Source: Chrysogorgia sp. JL179-B06
Taxonomy: Eukaryota > Cnidaria > Anthozoa > Scleralcyonacea > Chrysogorgiidae
Assembly: GCA_035772405.1 (NCBI GenBank)
Contig: JAYKKM010000375.1
Span: 4,242,501 to 4,306,500, forward strand
Direction of reading: 5' to 3'
Length of the DNA stretch: 64,000 nucleotides
Part shown: positions 1 to 12,699 of the stretch, piece after piece
Layout of the letters: every line of letters starts with the position of its first letter
Position numbering within the stretch: position 1 is the first letter of the stretch
Program-made: the position numbers and the translations under genes
The notes under the pieces: generated by a model
Database searches by the model: none
Seen by the model: only the letters and a program-made list of their open reading frames with translations
What the model was told of the DNA's origin: nothing

Positions 1-119
1 TGTTTAAATCCGTTATGCTCAAATACTATTTCACATCTTTGAAAACTACTTTTAACTGTGAAAATCCTCGAACATTCAAAACAATCTGCTTAAAATGTAA
101 CTGCTCTCGCAGCCTTGTG

Positions 120-310
120 CGTCCCACTTCTTGCTGTTATTAGTATCTTTAGTTGGTATTTCTGTTGTTATTGTAGGTTTTGTAGTTAGCATTTCAAATA
201 ATTTTATTATTTTTAATTTTTGGGCCCGCAGTAATTGCGGTTACCCTGCCATAATATCTATACACCGTAATATATTATGTTATACTGGCGAATCTAATAA
301 AAAAGTGACG
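120..310 (+). mobile_element. LINE 3' end fragment (no ORF left)
   Basis: A T-rich stretch beginning TTGCTGTTATTAG, followed by GGGCCCGCAGTAATTGCGGT and a TACCCTGCC partner, ending in AATCTAATAAAAAAG. The same block follows reverse-transcriptase tails near 1555 and 15500 (on -), so I read it as the 3' UTR and tail of the same LINE family. Nothing coding remains. Confidence 0.6.
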
Positions 311-1080
311 TCAACGCTAGCCTGCATACGTCAGACTAGACTCAAATGACAATCGTGTGCCGCCGAGAGATATTCTGCACGAGTCGACATGAAGATAGGC
401 TCAAAGTAAAATGTTACGTTTTGTTCCTTCAATGACTGACTGGTCGCGCTTGTTGTGCGCTTGCTTTCGCATGCGACGTTTGGAGTCTTAAACTTGGTTG
501 TGACATTGAGAACGCTTAATTGCCATACATTTCCTCGAGGTACATTATATGAATAATTAGTTAGCCTCGGTTTCAGTATATATTTAGTTAATGTGCATAA
601 ATTGCGAAACGGCACTTTTCCATGTGTGTTAGTAAAAATGGCCGACAATAATATTCTTCTCAACCTCTTCATGTGTCCTAAAGAACATACGTTAAAACAG
701 TATATAGTCACTCAGCATTGTCCAGTTTTCGTCTGGTTTATCCTCTGTGTAATCAAACTCAAACACGGACGGCAAATATGCTTTGAAATTGGCTGTGCGA
801 CAAAATGACAAAACAGGTGTTCGATTTTAGCCGCTATACACTATTTACAATCCCTTTGCTCGAAATAAGATTCATTTCTCGCACATTTGTGTTGTGAGAA
901 AAGCAGACTTTTCTTTCCAACTTGACTGCATTCTATAAAACATATCAAATTCCAAAACATATCAATGCAGAATTAAATACCGATCAGGCAAAAGTGTCTG
1001 CGAGTAAAATTTAGATTGTTTATTCAACTGTCCATTTATTTATTTATAAGAAGTAATCCGCAAAGAGCATCAAAATTTAT
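311..1080. other. Unassigned intergenic sequence
   Basis: No gene, RNA or clear repeat is recognised. Open frames here are short and match no family I know. Confidence 0.5.
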
Positions 1081-1084
1081 CTAG

Positions 1085-1640
1085 TTGAAACTACCATTTA
1101 TGTGCGAAGAATCATACGAAGACAGACTCGTTTGTACAAAACTACAAAAACTTTCCTACTGGCACAGTATCTTGACTTACTGTTCTTCTTTAGCGATATC
1201 TTACCCGAACGTCTTGTTCCTATAAGGCTTACTATATATAGATCCTCCGCAAATGTCAATGCAATCTCATTCCGTCAACGTAAATGTAAAACAACTACTT
1301 TCAATCGCTCATTTCTTATTAGAACAACTAGCACTTGGAACTCTCTCCCTGAACACTTAAAGCTAGATTATTTAATCTTTAAAAAATTTAAGAAATCACT
1401 ATTAGACTATTATAATTATATGCTCTATTATCCTGTTACAATGTTGACGATCCTCGAACTTGGAAAACTGTCTGCCTAAACGTACAACATATCGCGAAGC
1501 CTCACTGAACCCATAACTTGCTGTTATTAGTTATTATTTTATTTTTGTAAGGGCCCACTGTAATTGGTGTTTAACTGTTGTGGTGACCCTGCTTCTTCTA
1601 TGTATATATGTTTAAGAGTAGAAGCTAAATAAATAAATAA
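1085..1640 (+). mobile_element. LINE fragment: reverse transcriptase C-terminal tail plus 3' UTR
   Basis: The frame 1102-1479 contains LLAQYLDLLFFF and later FLIRTTSTWNSLP. That pattern (a basic block, then R-T-x-x-T-W-N-S-L-P) is the C-terminal end seen in CR1/L2-type LINE ORF2 proteins. It is followed by the GGGCCC…GTGACCCTGC 3' UTR block and an (AAATA)n tail at 1628-1650. The 5' part is missing, as in dead-on-arrival LINE copies. It is not expected to make a working enzyme. Confidence 0.7.
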
Positions 1641-2057
1641 ATAAACAAACAATATAGGCCATGACAACGAATGTAATCCTAATTTTCTTAAATTCCCTAA
1701 TGCTTCAGTAACTCGAGTTGGGGATAGACAACTTTTTTGGCCCCAACTTCTACTTGATCTGCATGTATAGCGTCGCAAATGCGGAGAAGATCGTCTCAGG
1801 AAAATCTTGCTCACTACTTAGCTTAAGCTTTCGTAACACTGAGAAATAGCGCACGAGTCGACAGTCGCGCCACAAAAAGCTGACTGAATGGAAGCCGCCT
1901 AAAGGTTTTGCTAATTTACATATTAGGTTCAGCACTGCATGAAAAGTCCGATGTTTGAAACATGACTATAAAAAGCTGATTCCGGTGCTTCGTTTTTTTA
2001 CCCGTACGTATAATCGTGCGTAAAAAGTTGAACAAGTAAAGGATAAAAGCCGAAACA
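1641..2057. other. Unassigned intergenic sequence
   Basis: No recognisable gene or repeat. Confidence 0.5.
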
Positions 2058-2134
2058 CAATCCATTATTTGAGAGAATGGAGTGCACCGAGCCCGCAGGG
2101 CGAGGTGCAGTCCATTCTCTTAAATAATAGATTG
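2058..2134. repeat. Hairpin with CGAG-type centre
   Basis: The arms 2058-2094 and 2098-2134 are near-perfect inverted copies (CCATTATTTGAGAGAATGGA against TCCATTCTCTTAAATAATAG). The centre, ACCGAGCCCGCAGGGCGAGG, resembles the centre of other hairpins in this window. It is probably a small foldback element. Confidence 0.75.
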
Positions 2135-2225
2135 GGTTGAAGCTTTTAGACTGCTTAAAACCCAGCTTCCATAAATTAGTTTTGAAATGAATTGATGTGT
2201 TTGCACATCTAGTGCTTAGCAATGC

Positions 2226-2605
2226 GTAACAAATAATGGACATTGACTGAGTAGAAGTATTCATGGCAGTTGTTGAGTGAGAGTTTGTAAACAAATGGCG
2301 GAATCCAGTGAAGGCGATGAAGTATATTATTTATAACTCAGTCGAGATGTTTAGTATAGTAGAGATGTGGGAAGTGATACTATGGTATTTCGAGTGGATT
2401 GTAAGTAAAAGACATAGATTGGAATTGAATTAAAAAGGATTTGTATGTGTTAATGTTATGTGGATGATGCATAAATTAAATATACATTGCGTTATATTGA
2501 AAAATAATGGACAGCGTCCATTATTAGAAACATAATGGACGGTTGTGCAAAATAATGGATATAGGCTATAGCTTCTAGTTCATTATGAAAAATAATGGAC
2601 ACCTA
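2226..2605. repeat. Cluster of AATAATGGAC words
   Basis: The word AATAATGGA(C/T) or its complement appears near 2229, 2502, 2517, 2531, 2551 and 2592, and also in the preceding hairpin arm. Positions 2504-2524 form a perfect short palindrome. It is the remnant of a degenerate tandem or foldback repeat. Confidence 0.55.
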
Positions 2606-2619
2606 CAACAATAGGGTCA

Positions 2620-3440
2620 CAACACACCTGCATTCGTCGTACAATCTACCTAGCGATCGTCCGTCCACACATCGGGTATATGCAACTCAGATATGGTCAC
2701 CGCAATCTACAGAACTGATCAGCCGCTACGTAGAACGATCCAGTGGCGTGCCACAAAAGTAAATCCTAAATCTACCATTTGTCTCTTCGACAACCTACAA
2801 CTACAACGTCTGATATCACTAAACTTACTCCGAATCTCCTACTGCCACGAATACCTTGACATAGTATATTCTTCTTCAAAGCTGTCAATAATCTGGCTAA
2901 ATCGATTCGAATCTCCTACCTATACCCCGTACCACAGTTAATAGAATTAAGATTGTTATTTTTTTTAAATTCGATTATATTAACTAGCTGTGCCCGTACA
3001 CATGACCAACAACTAGAACAACAAGAACCTGCTCGACACCTGATATTGTTCACTTTCGCCCGCGCAAATGTAGAACACTTACGTTCCATGCAGCGTTCGT
3101 TCTTCTCCAGAATGTGCAGGACATGGAATGTTTTACCGCTAATTACTTGCGTGTGAAGCAATTTAAAAAAAATTAATAGCTATACGCTCTTTGTTATTAT
3201 ATGGAAGCAGTGGTTCAGTTATCGGACCCTGAAGACCCAAGCTCGTGGAAATCTATCTGTCCAAGATGTAACTCAACCCGGGGTCTCCGATCTAAGAGAT
3301 CCACTGCTGCAACTAACATTAATCCACTACCTTTGTCTTTACATGGACCGCAGCAATTGGCGTACGTACGCTATCGGCGGCTACACATTCACGTTTATAA
3401 GGCAAACCTAATAAATAAAAAGATAACAAAATAAATAAAA
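2620..3440 (+). mobile_element. Decayed LINE reverse transcriptase fragment and 3' end
   Basis: The conceptual translation across frameshifts shows AIVRPHIGYATQIWSPQ, typical of the RT thumb region ('vRshleYa..vWsP'). It is followed by remnants of the …YWHEYLD… block and, at 3201-3300, DPSSWKSICPRCNSTRGL, shared with the LINE at 15.5 kb. It ends in an AATAAATAAAAAG tail. Stops and frameshifts make it a pseudogene. Confidence 0.7.
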
Positions 3441-3897
3441 ACGCAGCACATGATGAATCAGCCTTAATTTTACATCAGGCATGTACGTGCATGAGTGCAC
3501 GCGTGTAACCGCAAAGTTCCGCAAACTATATTTAACGCAATAATCTACTGTCCGTCGCGTTGTCATAAGATAATTAAGGATCTTAAGCAATGTAGAAAAT
3601 ATGGTTAAGAAGCTTATATATTTTTTATCATTGATGAAATGACGAATTAGTGACGCCCATGTTGTTCTTGTTTAAGGGAGTTTTATTTCTCGGCGCCATC
3701 TTTCAATTGAAGTTTAACCCGAAACCAAAATCAGGGGTCGAGATTAACGCTATTTCCCTGCTCCGTGTATACTAAAATGCTTAACAGATCGACTACATGT
3801 AGCTAGTGAACGACCGTTGTGATCTTGGTATTCCGTTTCAGTAGTATAGTAGAAAAAATATCGTACGGAATATATCGACAATACAAGATTTTGTTCT
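3441..3897. other. Unassigned intergenic sequence
   Basis: No gene or clear repeat is recognised. Confidence 0.5.
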
Positions 3898-4340
3898 GGT
3901 ATGAAATAAACACTTTTTCCAATTGTAATCAATAAATATTTATATGGGAGTAGTAAAAAAGTAGAGTGCTGCCTATAGGTAGTGTTTTAGATATATAGCA
4001 AAGTGAACTCAGATATTGTCATCGCAATCTACGGCGTGCCACAAAAGTAATCCTAAATCTACCATTTCTCTCTTCGACAACCTACAACTACAACGTCTAG
4101 CTGATATCACTAAATGTACACCAAATCTCCTACTGGTACGAATACCTTGACTTAATATTCTCGGGTATGAAATAAACACTTTTTCGGCCAATTGTACTAT
4201 CAATAAATATTTATATGGGAGTAGTAAAAAAGTGGAGTGCTGAGTAGGCAGTATTTTGGATATATAGCAAAGTGAAAAGGTGGTGAACTGCCAAGATTTT
4301 TAGTAACGAAATACTGATCGCGTTTCGAGTGGAGCCCTTC
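3898..4340 (+). repeat. Duplicated repeat flanking a LINE scrap
   Basis: The block GGTATGAAATAAACACTTTT … AGAGTGCTGC…AATATAGCAAAGTGA occurs at 3898-4010 and again at 4164-4280. Between them (4020-4160) sits RT-derived sequence almost identical to 2700-2860. Diverged copies of the AGAGTGCTG block lie at 35730-35810 and, inverted, at 56390-56500. This is a dispersed repeat with a local duplication. Confidence 0.65.
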
Positions 4341-4794
4341 ACAATATAATATATATATGGTGCTGTTTCGTGTATTTTTTAATATTATGATTGTTAAAGT
4401 CTTTGTTAATATACTCATTAACCACAGAAATGTTTTATGTTTGTTTACTAATCTTCCAGGTGGAAAATGTCGGAAACATAAGGAATAGTGCCGATCTTCA
4501 GACGGAATAGTATAGATTTCAAAATCTACTATTCCTGTTGTGGAATTGATTCCAAGTAAAGCCAAGGTTGTTCGGGGGCTCAGGTTAAGACGTTGACGAG
4601 TGGAAAGCTGTTATTATAAGGTGTTGAATAGAGCCGTATACAACATTTATACCCTCTAGAAGTAGGAAGGGAATTGGAGGTTAGGGAGGGAAATAGCGGG
4701 AAAGATACCCTTCCAATAAAAACCAATAGGCCAAAACCAATAGGCCACGCAGTAAGCCAAACGCAGCGGTAGAACCAAGGATGAAAACGAAAGT

Positions 4795-4852
4795 AATACT
4801 TGACTCGTAGCTAGCGAGTCAAGGTGGGGGTGGGGGGGGGGGGGGGGGGTGA
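4795..4852. repeat. Short palindrome followed by poly-G run
   Basis: The self-complementary block at 4798-4823, with GACTCGTAGCTAGCGAGTC at its core, is followed by a G-run (4826-4849, one T interruption). It could form a hairpin next to a G-rich strand. Confidence 0.7.
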
Positions 4853-4859
4853 GAGTGTT

Positions 4860-7325
4860 AGGAAATTGTTGTATTATTAGTAACTGATTAAGTAGAGACA
4901 TTTAGAATGATATTCTAGTTCGCTTTAGAGAAAACAAAATAGCCTTGATCGAAGACATAGAAAAGGTTAAACGTTGAACTAGTGAGTGAGAGTGACCGAG
5001 ATAGTTTAAGGTTTCTGCGGCGGCCGCAAAATGTGCTTCAAAATAAATTGAACGTAATTATTTACCGCTTTTGTCGCGTCGTATTTGGGTTAAATTCCTC
5101 GCCACTCTTACTAAAGAAAAAATTCTAAATTTCGATCCCTCATGAAGATGGTGAATGCTGCGACATTTTCCTGAAAAGACTGCAACAACAACGTCGCGCT
5201 GTGACGTCATCAAGAGTATTTTTCTTGAAATGACGTATAAACTGTTATGATTAAGCCGTCATAATCCTAGTTTGGTTAAGTTTAACGTCGACTCAAGTGC
5301 TTTTAATGTTAAGAAGCTTTCATGAGGTCGAAGAAATCACATTCACAGCTCAATTTAACTTTATAATTGTCTTTGATCCTTGTTTTGTTTCTGAGATAAA
5401 GCTAAAGGTCCCTGAAATCTACAAAAAAACACGGTTCCATAATGATGATGGAAAATATATTGAAATTCGTGTTTATTGTTAGTATTTTTTCAACCGTATA
5501 AGACCGTTGTCGAAAACTTAAACTCCCTAGATGTCATTGCCAGTCAAGGTGAAGGTGAAAAATTATTCAAGGGCATGAAGGTGGAAAATGGAGTCGATAA
5601 CTTCATTAGAAAATAGTTTTCTAAATAGTTTACTGATAATTTACAACATACTGACCATAAGTTTTAAAGTTTCTTTGAGGAAAAGATATTTACAGGCATT
5701 ATATAATACATTTAACGTTGACATTATTGAGAACATGGAATAGTCGGATCTATGTCGGTCAAACATCTTAAAAATCTCATTATGCTGTTAATATTTTTAA
5801 TTGTTTATGTCGTTTTTTAAATGTATATACTTATATCTATATTGCACATAGATTTTATCAGCTTATCATTGATTTTTAATTTTGGAGTTTGCCACGATTG
5901 GAGCTTACTCTGCTGCTCAACTCCGCATACGGAACTTAATAAATCCAAATTCGATACACCGCGGCTAACTAATTCGAATGGAAAATGACCATGGCTGAAA
6001 ACGACCTAGGCTGTTTATGAAATCGGAAACTGTAGGCACTCGTATTAACATGTAATTAGGACTACTGATGAAAAGGACCCTGATAAAAGCACCTTTTTGG
6101 TGATTCAGGCTTCCTGTTTAAAGATTAAAATTCATTGATTCATTAATTAACATGCAAAATTCTGTCGTAACCTGTTATGAGGATTAAACGCCCAAGTCAT
6201 GGTGAAAATAGACATCATATGTGGATATAGAGATTAAATTTGGTAAAGTTTTCCACGACCCATTTGGTTAATCGAATCACAAAACGATATGGAACATGTC
6301 GATAATATTACCACAGTTTTGAAGATTCTTCTCGCAATTTTAAGACTTTTTGATGTTTACGTCTTCCGTTAGGACAACTTTTGAGCATGATTGAATATTC
6401 TCGGAATCTTGATGACAATTCAAAGTCCTGCAAATATCAACTTTCTGAAACCAGAAAATATAGATCCCACCTATATGTTATATTATAAGAATGCTAAGAC
6501 CCACTGCATGGATTCGGACAACTTGTTTACAATCCTAAGAAGGTTGAAAGCCAGACGAAACCAGCGGGATATTGAGAATCCGCAGGGGGGGCAGTCATAA
6601 TCATATAATAGACTCCAATTTCCCATTGGCATATTAAGATGGTGTTGTATTTATATATTGAAATTTCAAGATACACAATCGCACAGACTCGTTTTGTTCT
6701 TAAATTCTTGAAGAAAAACACTTGTTCAATCTATATTAATCTATGTTAGATAATAAGGTTAAGCTTTTCCAAGGCGCTTTTGTAGTGACTCAGGTTCCGC
6801 GTTGTCTTTACAACGAAAAAATGCTTTTTCTACGTTGTCAACAGAGTCACGGTGGCACGATATTACTCTTGGGACAGTCATTTCCAAAAGCTCTTTGTAT
6901 ATGACATAAAATTCTATAACACGCGTTGTCGTAGTCGTTGTGTTGTCAAATTACTACTCTATATAGGTATATAATAGGGGATGAACAAACAAAACCTGTT
7001 TGGCAAGGGATTTCTCTTCGTAAATTGAACGAGGAAAAGTTAAGGAACATTTTGGACTCGATCGCCTGAATGTACCGGACAGAGAATATTGCATCATTAC
7101 AGAGATGTTGAGTTAGTATTTCGTTATTTCAGGGTTACGTAAACTAGGTAAACTAGAGTTTTTATTTGCGATATGGTTAGAGTTTTTTGGATCATGTAAA
7201 GCAACTATATGAATCCTGAAAAATAATCTTAATGCGACCATGACGTATAGTTTGTGTCCAGTGGTTGTCCAGGAAGATGCCAACTTTTGAGTGCTAAAAG
7301 AGTTATATAATTTCAAGTCTCGACC
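4860..7325. other. Unassigned intergenic sequence
   Basis: Frames at 5297-5482 and 6391-6600 are short and match nothing I recognise. No tRNA, no clear exon pair and no long repeat is seen. Confidence 0.5.
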
Positions 7326-7329
7326 AGTT

Positions 7330-7810
7330 GCGAAAATGCAAGACTAATGCCTTCTCATGCGACTCATATGCAGGAATCGAAGCGTCGTGACCCTAATTTC
7401 AACACAGCAATTTTCCCGGATACTTCGGTATTTGGACTTGAAAACGTATACCAAGTCCAGGTACTCATGCCAGTACGATAGAGGTAACAGTTCTGTTTTC
7501 AGAAGTCTACACTTATAGCTAACGTCAGATCTAAATGGTAATGACAGAATAAACTTAGTAGCACGGCGTTGGACTCTTTCGACGTTGAGAATTAGTGACA
7601 CAGTTTGCGGAGACCAAACTTGTGAACAGTATGCAAAGTGACTTCTAACTAAAACTGTGTATAATGCAGTACGAACACGCTGGTCGTGGATATCAAGGGA
7701 AGATCTTCTTATAAAACCCATCATTTTGTTAGCTTTAGCTACTACTCCCGATACATGTGAGTTTACCGCGTGAATAAAAATATAATTGGGAAGCCATTAT
7801 AGAGTCACGG
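7330..7810 (-). mobile_element. LINE reverse transcriptase thumb/C-terminal fragment
   Basis: On the minus strand the frame reads …AVNSHVSGVVAKANKMMGFI and later VRSHFAYCSQVWSPQ, VQRRATKFIL and LPLSYWHEYLDLVYVFK. This is the standard order of the RT thumb and connecting region in CR1/L2-like LINEs. The copy is cut at both ends and frameshifted upstream of 7724. It belongs with the fragments at 2620-3440 and 15380-15790. Confidence 0.82.
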
Positions 7811-8820
7811 CACTTGGCCCAATGTTTTTGTAATCCTGGCGATGGCGGAAAAACATTTAGTGATAAAAAAGGGTGACTGGTGTTAAATATGGTGATAAGT
7901 AGGATGTTTTGACAATCGACCGGAGTAAATTCAGATACGCGGCATGGGACTATATGAGTTGGATGACGTAAATTTGACACTTAAAAACGGGTGTTCCCAT
8001 TTTGGATACGAAATATATGCATGTGAAGTATGAGTATGTGGCGTGTATCAACAGCCACCGCCCTTGGGCTCCACCACGCCTCCATTTTCACCTATACATT
8101 GTCCATGTCAATCATCAGTGTTATCCACATGATATGCTCAAATACTGTTTGCCCACTATTTACAAAATTCAACGCAGGTGTAGGTCTAGGTAGTCCCACC
8201 CATATATTACACAAAACCTCACGCTATTCACAATCGCTATCTACTCCTGTGACGGTGGTGTGTTTGCGAGTCATGGAGCAATTGGATGTTTGAATAGAAA
8301 CGCGTGTAAATAGTGATTTTAAGTGGGGTCATGCATAAATAAAAAAGTGAACAAAAATTAAGATAAAATAAAAACAATAAGTCACCAATTTTGAATATCC
8401 TTAAAAAGTTAGAAGTGTTCCTAATATTTTCAAGTTTGTTGTTCCACTCATCGATTGCATGGTATACAAATTAAACGGTGTTGACTCCAAGAGCGACAAG
8501 ATGAGTGTTTACAAATATTATTCTTGTATCGTGTAATATAAAAATGAATATCAGTAAAATTAAAATTCCAGTCAGTCCATTTAGCCCCTTATAAACTAGA
8601 ATTAGGCGATGATGTCAGAGCCTATACAAAACATAGTTTTCCAGCCAAGCGGTGCCAGTGCTTCTGTAGCTGAAGAGTGATTGGTTTGTCGGAGGATAAG
8701 CTTTGCTGCTAAAATCAAACTTGTATATACGTAAATACAATACGATATAAATGGCTTATATCGTCAGATCTAAGATAAGTTACAATCTAGTTATATAAAG
8801 AACAACGATTTTGTCGTGGT
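7811..8820. other. Unassigned intergenic sequence
   Basis: No gene is recognised. The words ATGCTCAAATACT and CACTATTTACAA near 8130 also occur at the window start and near 840, suggesting a diverged dispersed repeat. Confidence 0.45.
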
Positions 8821-9252
8821 AATTTATTTGAACAAAGTTTTAAAATACGTCGAAACCATGGTCGGAAATGCTAAATATAGTAATTCTTACAAGAACTGTT
8901 TGAAAACACTACTAATAAATACAAGACTATAAATACAAGCTATCTTATGGTTTTTTCTTAGCAGCCGTAGCACTTGATAAGTTGTCTGCCGAAATGCATC
9001 GTGCTCATTTATTTTAAAGCCTATTGATTTCTCTATCTTTAAACAGTTCTTCTAAGAACTCATTTCTCTTTCTCATCCTTTGCTCCAACATTACGCCATT
9101 GATATTTTGGTAAATGTGATTATTATATGTTATACATATTATCGTGTATAATAATTATATTATAGCTGAGTGTTTTCAAACAGTTCTTGTAAGAAATATA
9201 TTTACCATTTCACCATGGTTTCGACGTATTTTAAAGCTTTGTTCAAATATAT
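8821..9252. mobile_element. Foldback MITE with ~85-bp inverted arms
   Basis: The left arm 8821-8909 (…TTTGAACAAAG…AAATACGTCGAAACCATGGT…) is the reverse complement of the right arm 9168-9252. There is no ORF inside. The internal block 8965-9125 recurs at 13838-14006, so it is a dispersed non-autonomous family. Confidence 0.75.
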
Positions 9253-9934
9253 TGATGTAATATTAGAAAACTAACAAGCTGCATATATAGATGCATGTGA
9301 ATAAAAATTGGTGTAAATACGAACATGTACAGTATAAAACTAAAATACACAGTTATACATCTTGTTTAATTGAATTTGAATCGTTTGAATTTATTACATT
9401 TGTTGCCTATACTATTAAATACAATCAATAAGCAGTTTAAAAGTGATAACGGGATCGAGACAGAAACAGGACAGTCCCAATCGGTATACGAAATCTCCCA
9501 ATCTATAATATATTGTGTATACCGGTAATAATATAATTATATACAAAGAGCAAAATAAATATATAACGTAGGGTAAGAAACATAAGAACAGAATTGAGGA
9601 TTTGTCTAATAAAGAAATGAGCCGTATTACGATGTGTCAAATTGAGCAAGAAAGACACAGGAAGTAGTAAATGATGTAAATCTTTCATTAGGTGTAGAAT
9701 GCACGACAGATTGACGACGACGGCTGCATGAAGGTCGTTCTAAATTGCAGTTACACGGCTGTGCATGCTCTGTGGTAGTAAAAGTATTTTAACTAAATCT
9801 CTTTTGCGTGTAATATTTTGTAGTTTAATGCACACAAGTTACAATTACCGTATTTGACTTTCTAAAAGTATTCAGAATTAATCTTTCTGTAACTGTGAAT
9901 TATATTTTGGGGGTGTGTAGTAGCCATGATTAGA
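9253..9934. other. Unassigned intergenic sequence
   Basis: AT-rich, with no gene or clear repeat. Confidence 0.5.
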
Positions 9935-10300
9935 ACTTCGTTAAAATCAACCAGCCTGTCTAACTCAGAGACTGCATTCAGAGTCTGCATGACTATCCTC
10001 CAGCGGGTTGCACTAGGTCAATTACTCACACTGACTATGTGCCCTGACGGACCTACATGTCTATAAACTGGTCTCTCTTGGATGAATAAGATGCTTGATA
10101 TCAGTTCTGTTGAGTGCACGTTTTGGCTGACACTGACAAGCCCGTTGTTTTCTGGATTCAGCTTGTTTGTGAATATTCTCGGATAACGGCCTTAACTTCG
10201 TAGGTCCTCGGAACCCCTGTAATCGGACTTCTAGCCTGTTGGGGTATTCCGTTCACCTAAGAGTGATAAATCTAATAAACTAAACTAAACTAAAGATTTG
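9935..10300 (+). mobile_element. Retroelement 3' end with (ACTAA)n tail
   Basis: The block ending CTCGGATAACGGCCTTAACT and CGTAGGTCCTCGG is followed by GTGATAAATCTAATAAACTA and repeats of AACTA. The CTCGGATAACGGC…GTAGGTCCTCGG word recurs near 45530. I read it as the 3' UTR and tail of a LINE or a SINE riding on it. Confidence 0.5.
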
Positions 10301-10329
10301 CATATTATAAGGATAATATAATGAGGACG

Positions 10330-10641
10330 CAATCAAGTGTTTTTTTTTCATTCATTTCTACGACACCGAGAAGCTTACTAACAGATTTTTATCAATATTT
10401 CACATATCCAATTGTCATCCAGATTTAACCAAAATTTAATGGATTAGTCCTTTGCATATGCCCATCCCTTCCACAAAATTTTCATGAAAATCTGTTCATT
10501 AATTTTTGAGATATCCTGCAAACAAACAAACAAACAAACAAACAAACAAACAAACAAACAAACAAACAAACAAACAAACAAACAAACAAACAAACAAACA
10601 AATAAACAGAGGTAAAAACATAAACTCCTGGCGGAGGTAAC
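10330..10641 (+). mobile_element. RTE-like LINE 3' end with (CAAA)n
   Basis: The phrase TTTTCATGAAAATCTGTTCA, then TTTTTGAGATATCCTGC, leads into about 88 bp of (CAAA)n (10518-10605) and closes with CTCCTGGCGGAGGTAA. This order is characteristic of the 3' ends of RTE-type retrotransposons and their SINE partners in marine invertebrates. Confidence 0.65.
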
Positions 10642-12040
10642 TACGGTTCCATGCGATTCTATATGCGATTTCTATATTGTTGGATAAATATGTTGAAATT
10701 AGAGGTTATAATTTATTCAATCGTAATCGTGTTCCGTTGTCGAAATCTTAAACTTCCTATTAGAAGCATCGGAAAGGAAGTAGGGTCAGTGGTTGTAGAA
10801 TTATTTGGCGTCCGAGTACCCCACTTTTGGATCAGACGCTCCCGTGTGGCGGGTATGAGGCGATGAGCAAAAATAGGGTACAGAAATTTAGTTAAGTGCC
10901 TTAATATTATCTGTAAAGTCAACGACGGAAAGTGTTCAAATGTGGTGTCGCGTCAACAAACTGGTAGTATCCGAGAGGCGGAGCTGCAAGATAGCCAAGG
11001 TCTGTTGGCATTGCGCCAAAAAAAATTTAATTTTAGAATGACAAAAATAAGCAAATCATCTCAAGTATTAATTGCTGTTTATCTTTTCGTACGATAACAA
11101 AGTGTTTCGAAGTGCTTCGTTGCCAATTTGACATTGTAAATACTTCGGAAATTCGCCGAGTCTTCTCAAAAAACCCTATAGAGGCTTTCTCATTTATCCA
11201 CAATACAAATACGTCGACTGAGAACCTGATTTTTTCGTTTGAACCTCCTCCCTTCGTCTTTCACGCTTCGCGTCAGTCAAGGCAGACATAATTCGAAACG
11301 AAAGTCAAGAAAACGTTGAGTTTTGTGAAAAATGCAGAAATAATTACGTTCTAAGGTGTGTTTTCATTCAATTAAGACAAAATGAATAATTTATATCAAG
11401 GATTGACAAGATAGTTACGGATGGGTCCAGCAAGGGCAAGGGAATTTCGTTCTTCGAAAAATGGCCGACCGGGCGTGCAATGCGTCACGGTTGACACTCC
11501 CTGTTCTATTAATGACAGACATTTTAACTGAATACCCAGTTGTCCTTTGGTTATTATAAGTTTGGTTATTATTAAATGTTCGTATAAAACTTTAACTGAA
11601 TTACCCAATATTCAAATTTTACCATGTAAAATATAGGTTCTTCCATCGACATTCGAACATTTGACCAAACGTTTTTGAAAATACCAAACAAAATCCAACA
11701 ACAATTCATTGACGCGTAGCCTGTTTTATATTTTTGGATGTTTTCAGCACAATTTGGTGGATCGTAGAATTGACTGATTAATGGCAAATAGGTAACCGAA
11801 ATTGAAAATTTGAATTGAATTCAAATTGAAAATCGTTGTTGCATTTATTAAGAGGTCGACAGATATTCAGAGTCGTTATTTAAAAATTTTCGCGTGACTC
11901 ACTGTAAAATGGGATGCAATTTCTAAGGATCATAATACCGGGAAACATTAAGGTTTAACAAACAACTCGGAGACTGTAGACCACCGGAGCGCGCGAATTA
12001 TCACACCAATGGTGGGTCGCAGCACGATAGAGTACTGTAC
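10642..12040. other. Unassigned sequence; start shared with 33.6 kb
   Basis: The segment 10642-10760 (GGTTCCATGCGATTCTATA…TTGGATAAATAT) matches the reverse complement of 33595-33672, so it is a dispersed repeat end. The rest shows nothing recognisable. Confidence 0.5.
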
Positions 12041-12590
12041 TTGATATTGCAACGGCAAAGGGGTGTTGATATGGAGAAGAGCTAGCCCTCTTGCTAGCTC
12101 TCTTTACCGAGATCCCGCCTCTCAGTCAAACCCTATGTAAAATTTGTTTTGGTTTATATGAGAGGAGGGCGAGCCCTGCTAGACGAGATCTCGCTATTGA
12201 CTACCCGGGATCTCGCCTATACTAGGCTGGACATTGTCCATGTAAACGCACTCAAGAGGGCTGGCAAGTCAAAGCTCCGTACACGTGACAAAGTTGGTCT
12301 TCGCCCGTATATTTTAAGACAGCTCCTTATTTCTCACGTTCTGTTTGTTCATACGTAGGTCTTAAATTGAAAACTTGTGCGAGACCTTAAAATCGGATTC
12401 AGCGGATTATACGTGAGAAAATACATGTTGTCAACTGGGTATAGTCAGCCCTCCTCGAAGAGATAATATTCCCATGTAAACGCGAGGTGAAATCCATCCC
12501 TCTTACTAGGGCCAGCCCTACCAAGAGGGATATACCTCTATCATATAAACACCCCCCAAGATTGTGAGTTTGTGATTTATTAAGAATCAA
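12041..12590. mobile_element. MITE-like element with GAGATC/GCCAGCCC words
   Basis: The paired words GAGATCCCGCC, GCTAGC, CATGTAAACGC, AGAGGGCTGGC and GGGCCAGCCCT recur in both orientations across the block, as in non-autonomous DNA elements with repeated subterminal motifs. No transposase is seen. The boundaries are approximate. Confidence 0.5.
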
Positions 12591-12699
12591 TTGTATATGT
12601 TACGCTAAAAAAGCACAACACAAAACACTTATAAAAGATGTGAAATTTACATAATGACAATCTATACAAGTATAACAATATATATTTACATTTCAAAGT

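Noticed and set aside
331..711. 126-codon minus-strand frame as a gene
   Set aside because: No recognisable domain, composition like the background, no splice or start support.
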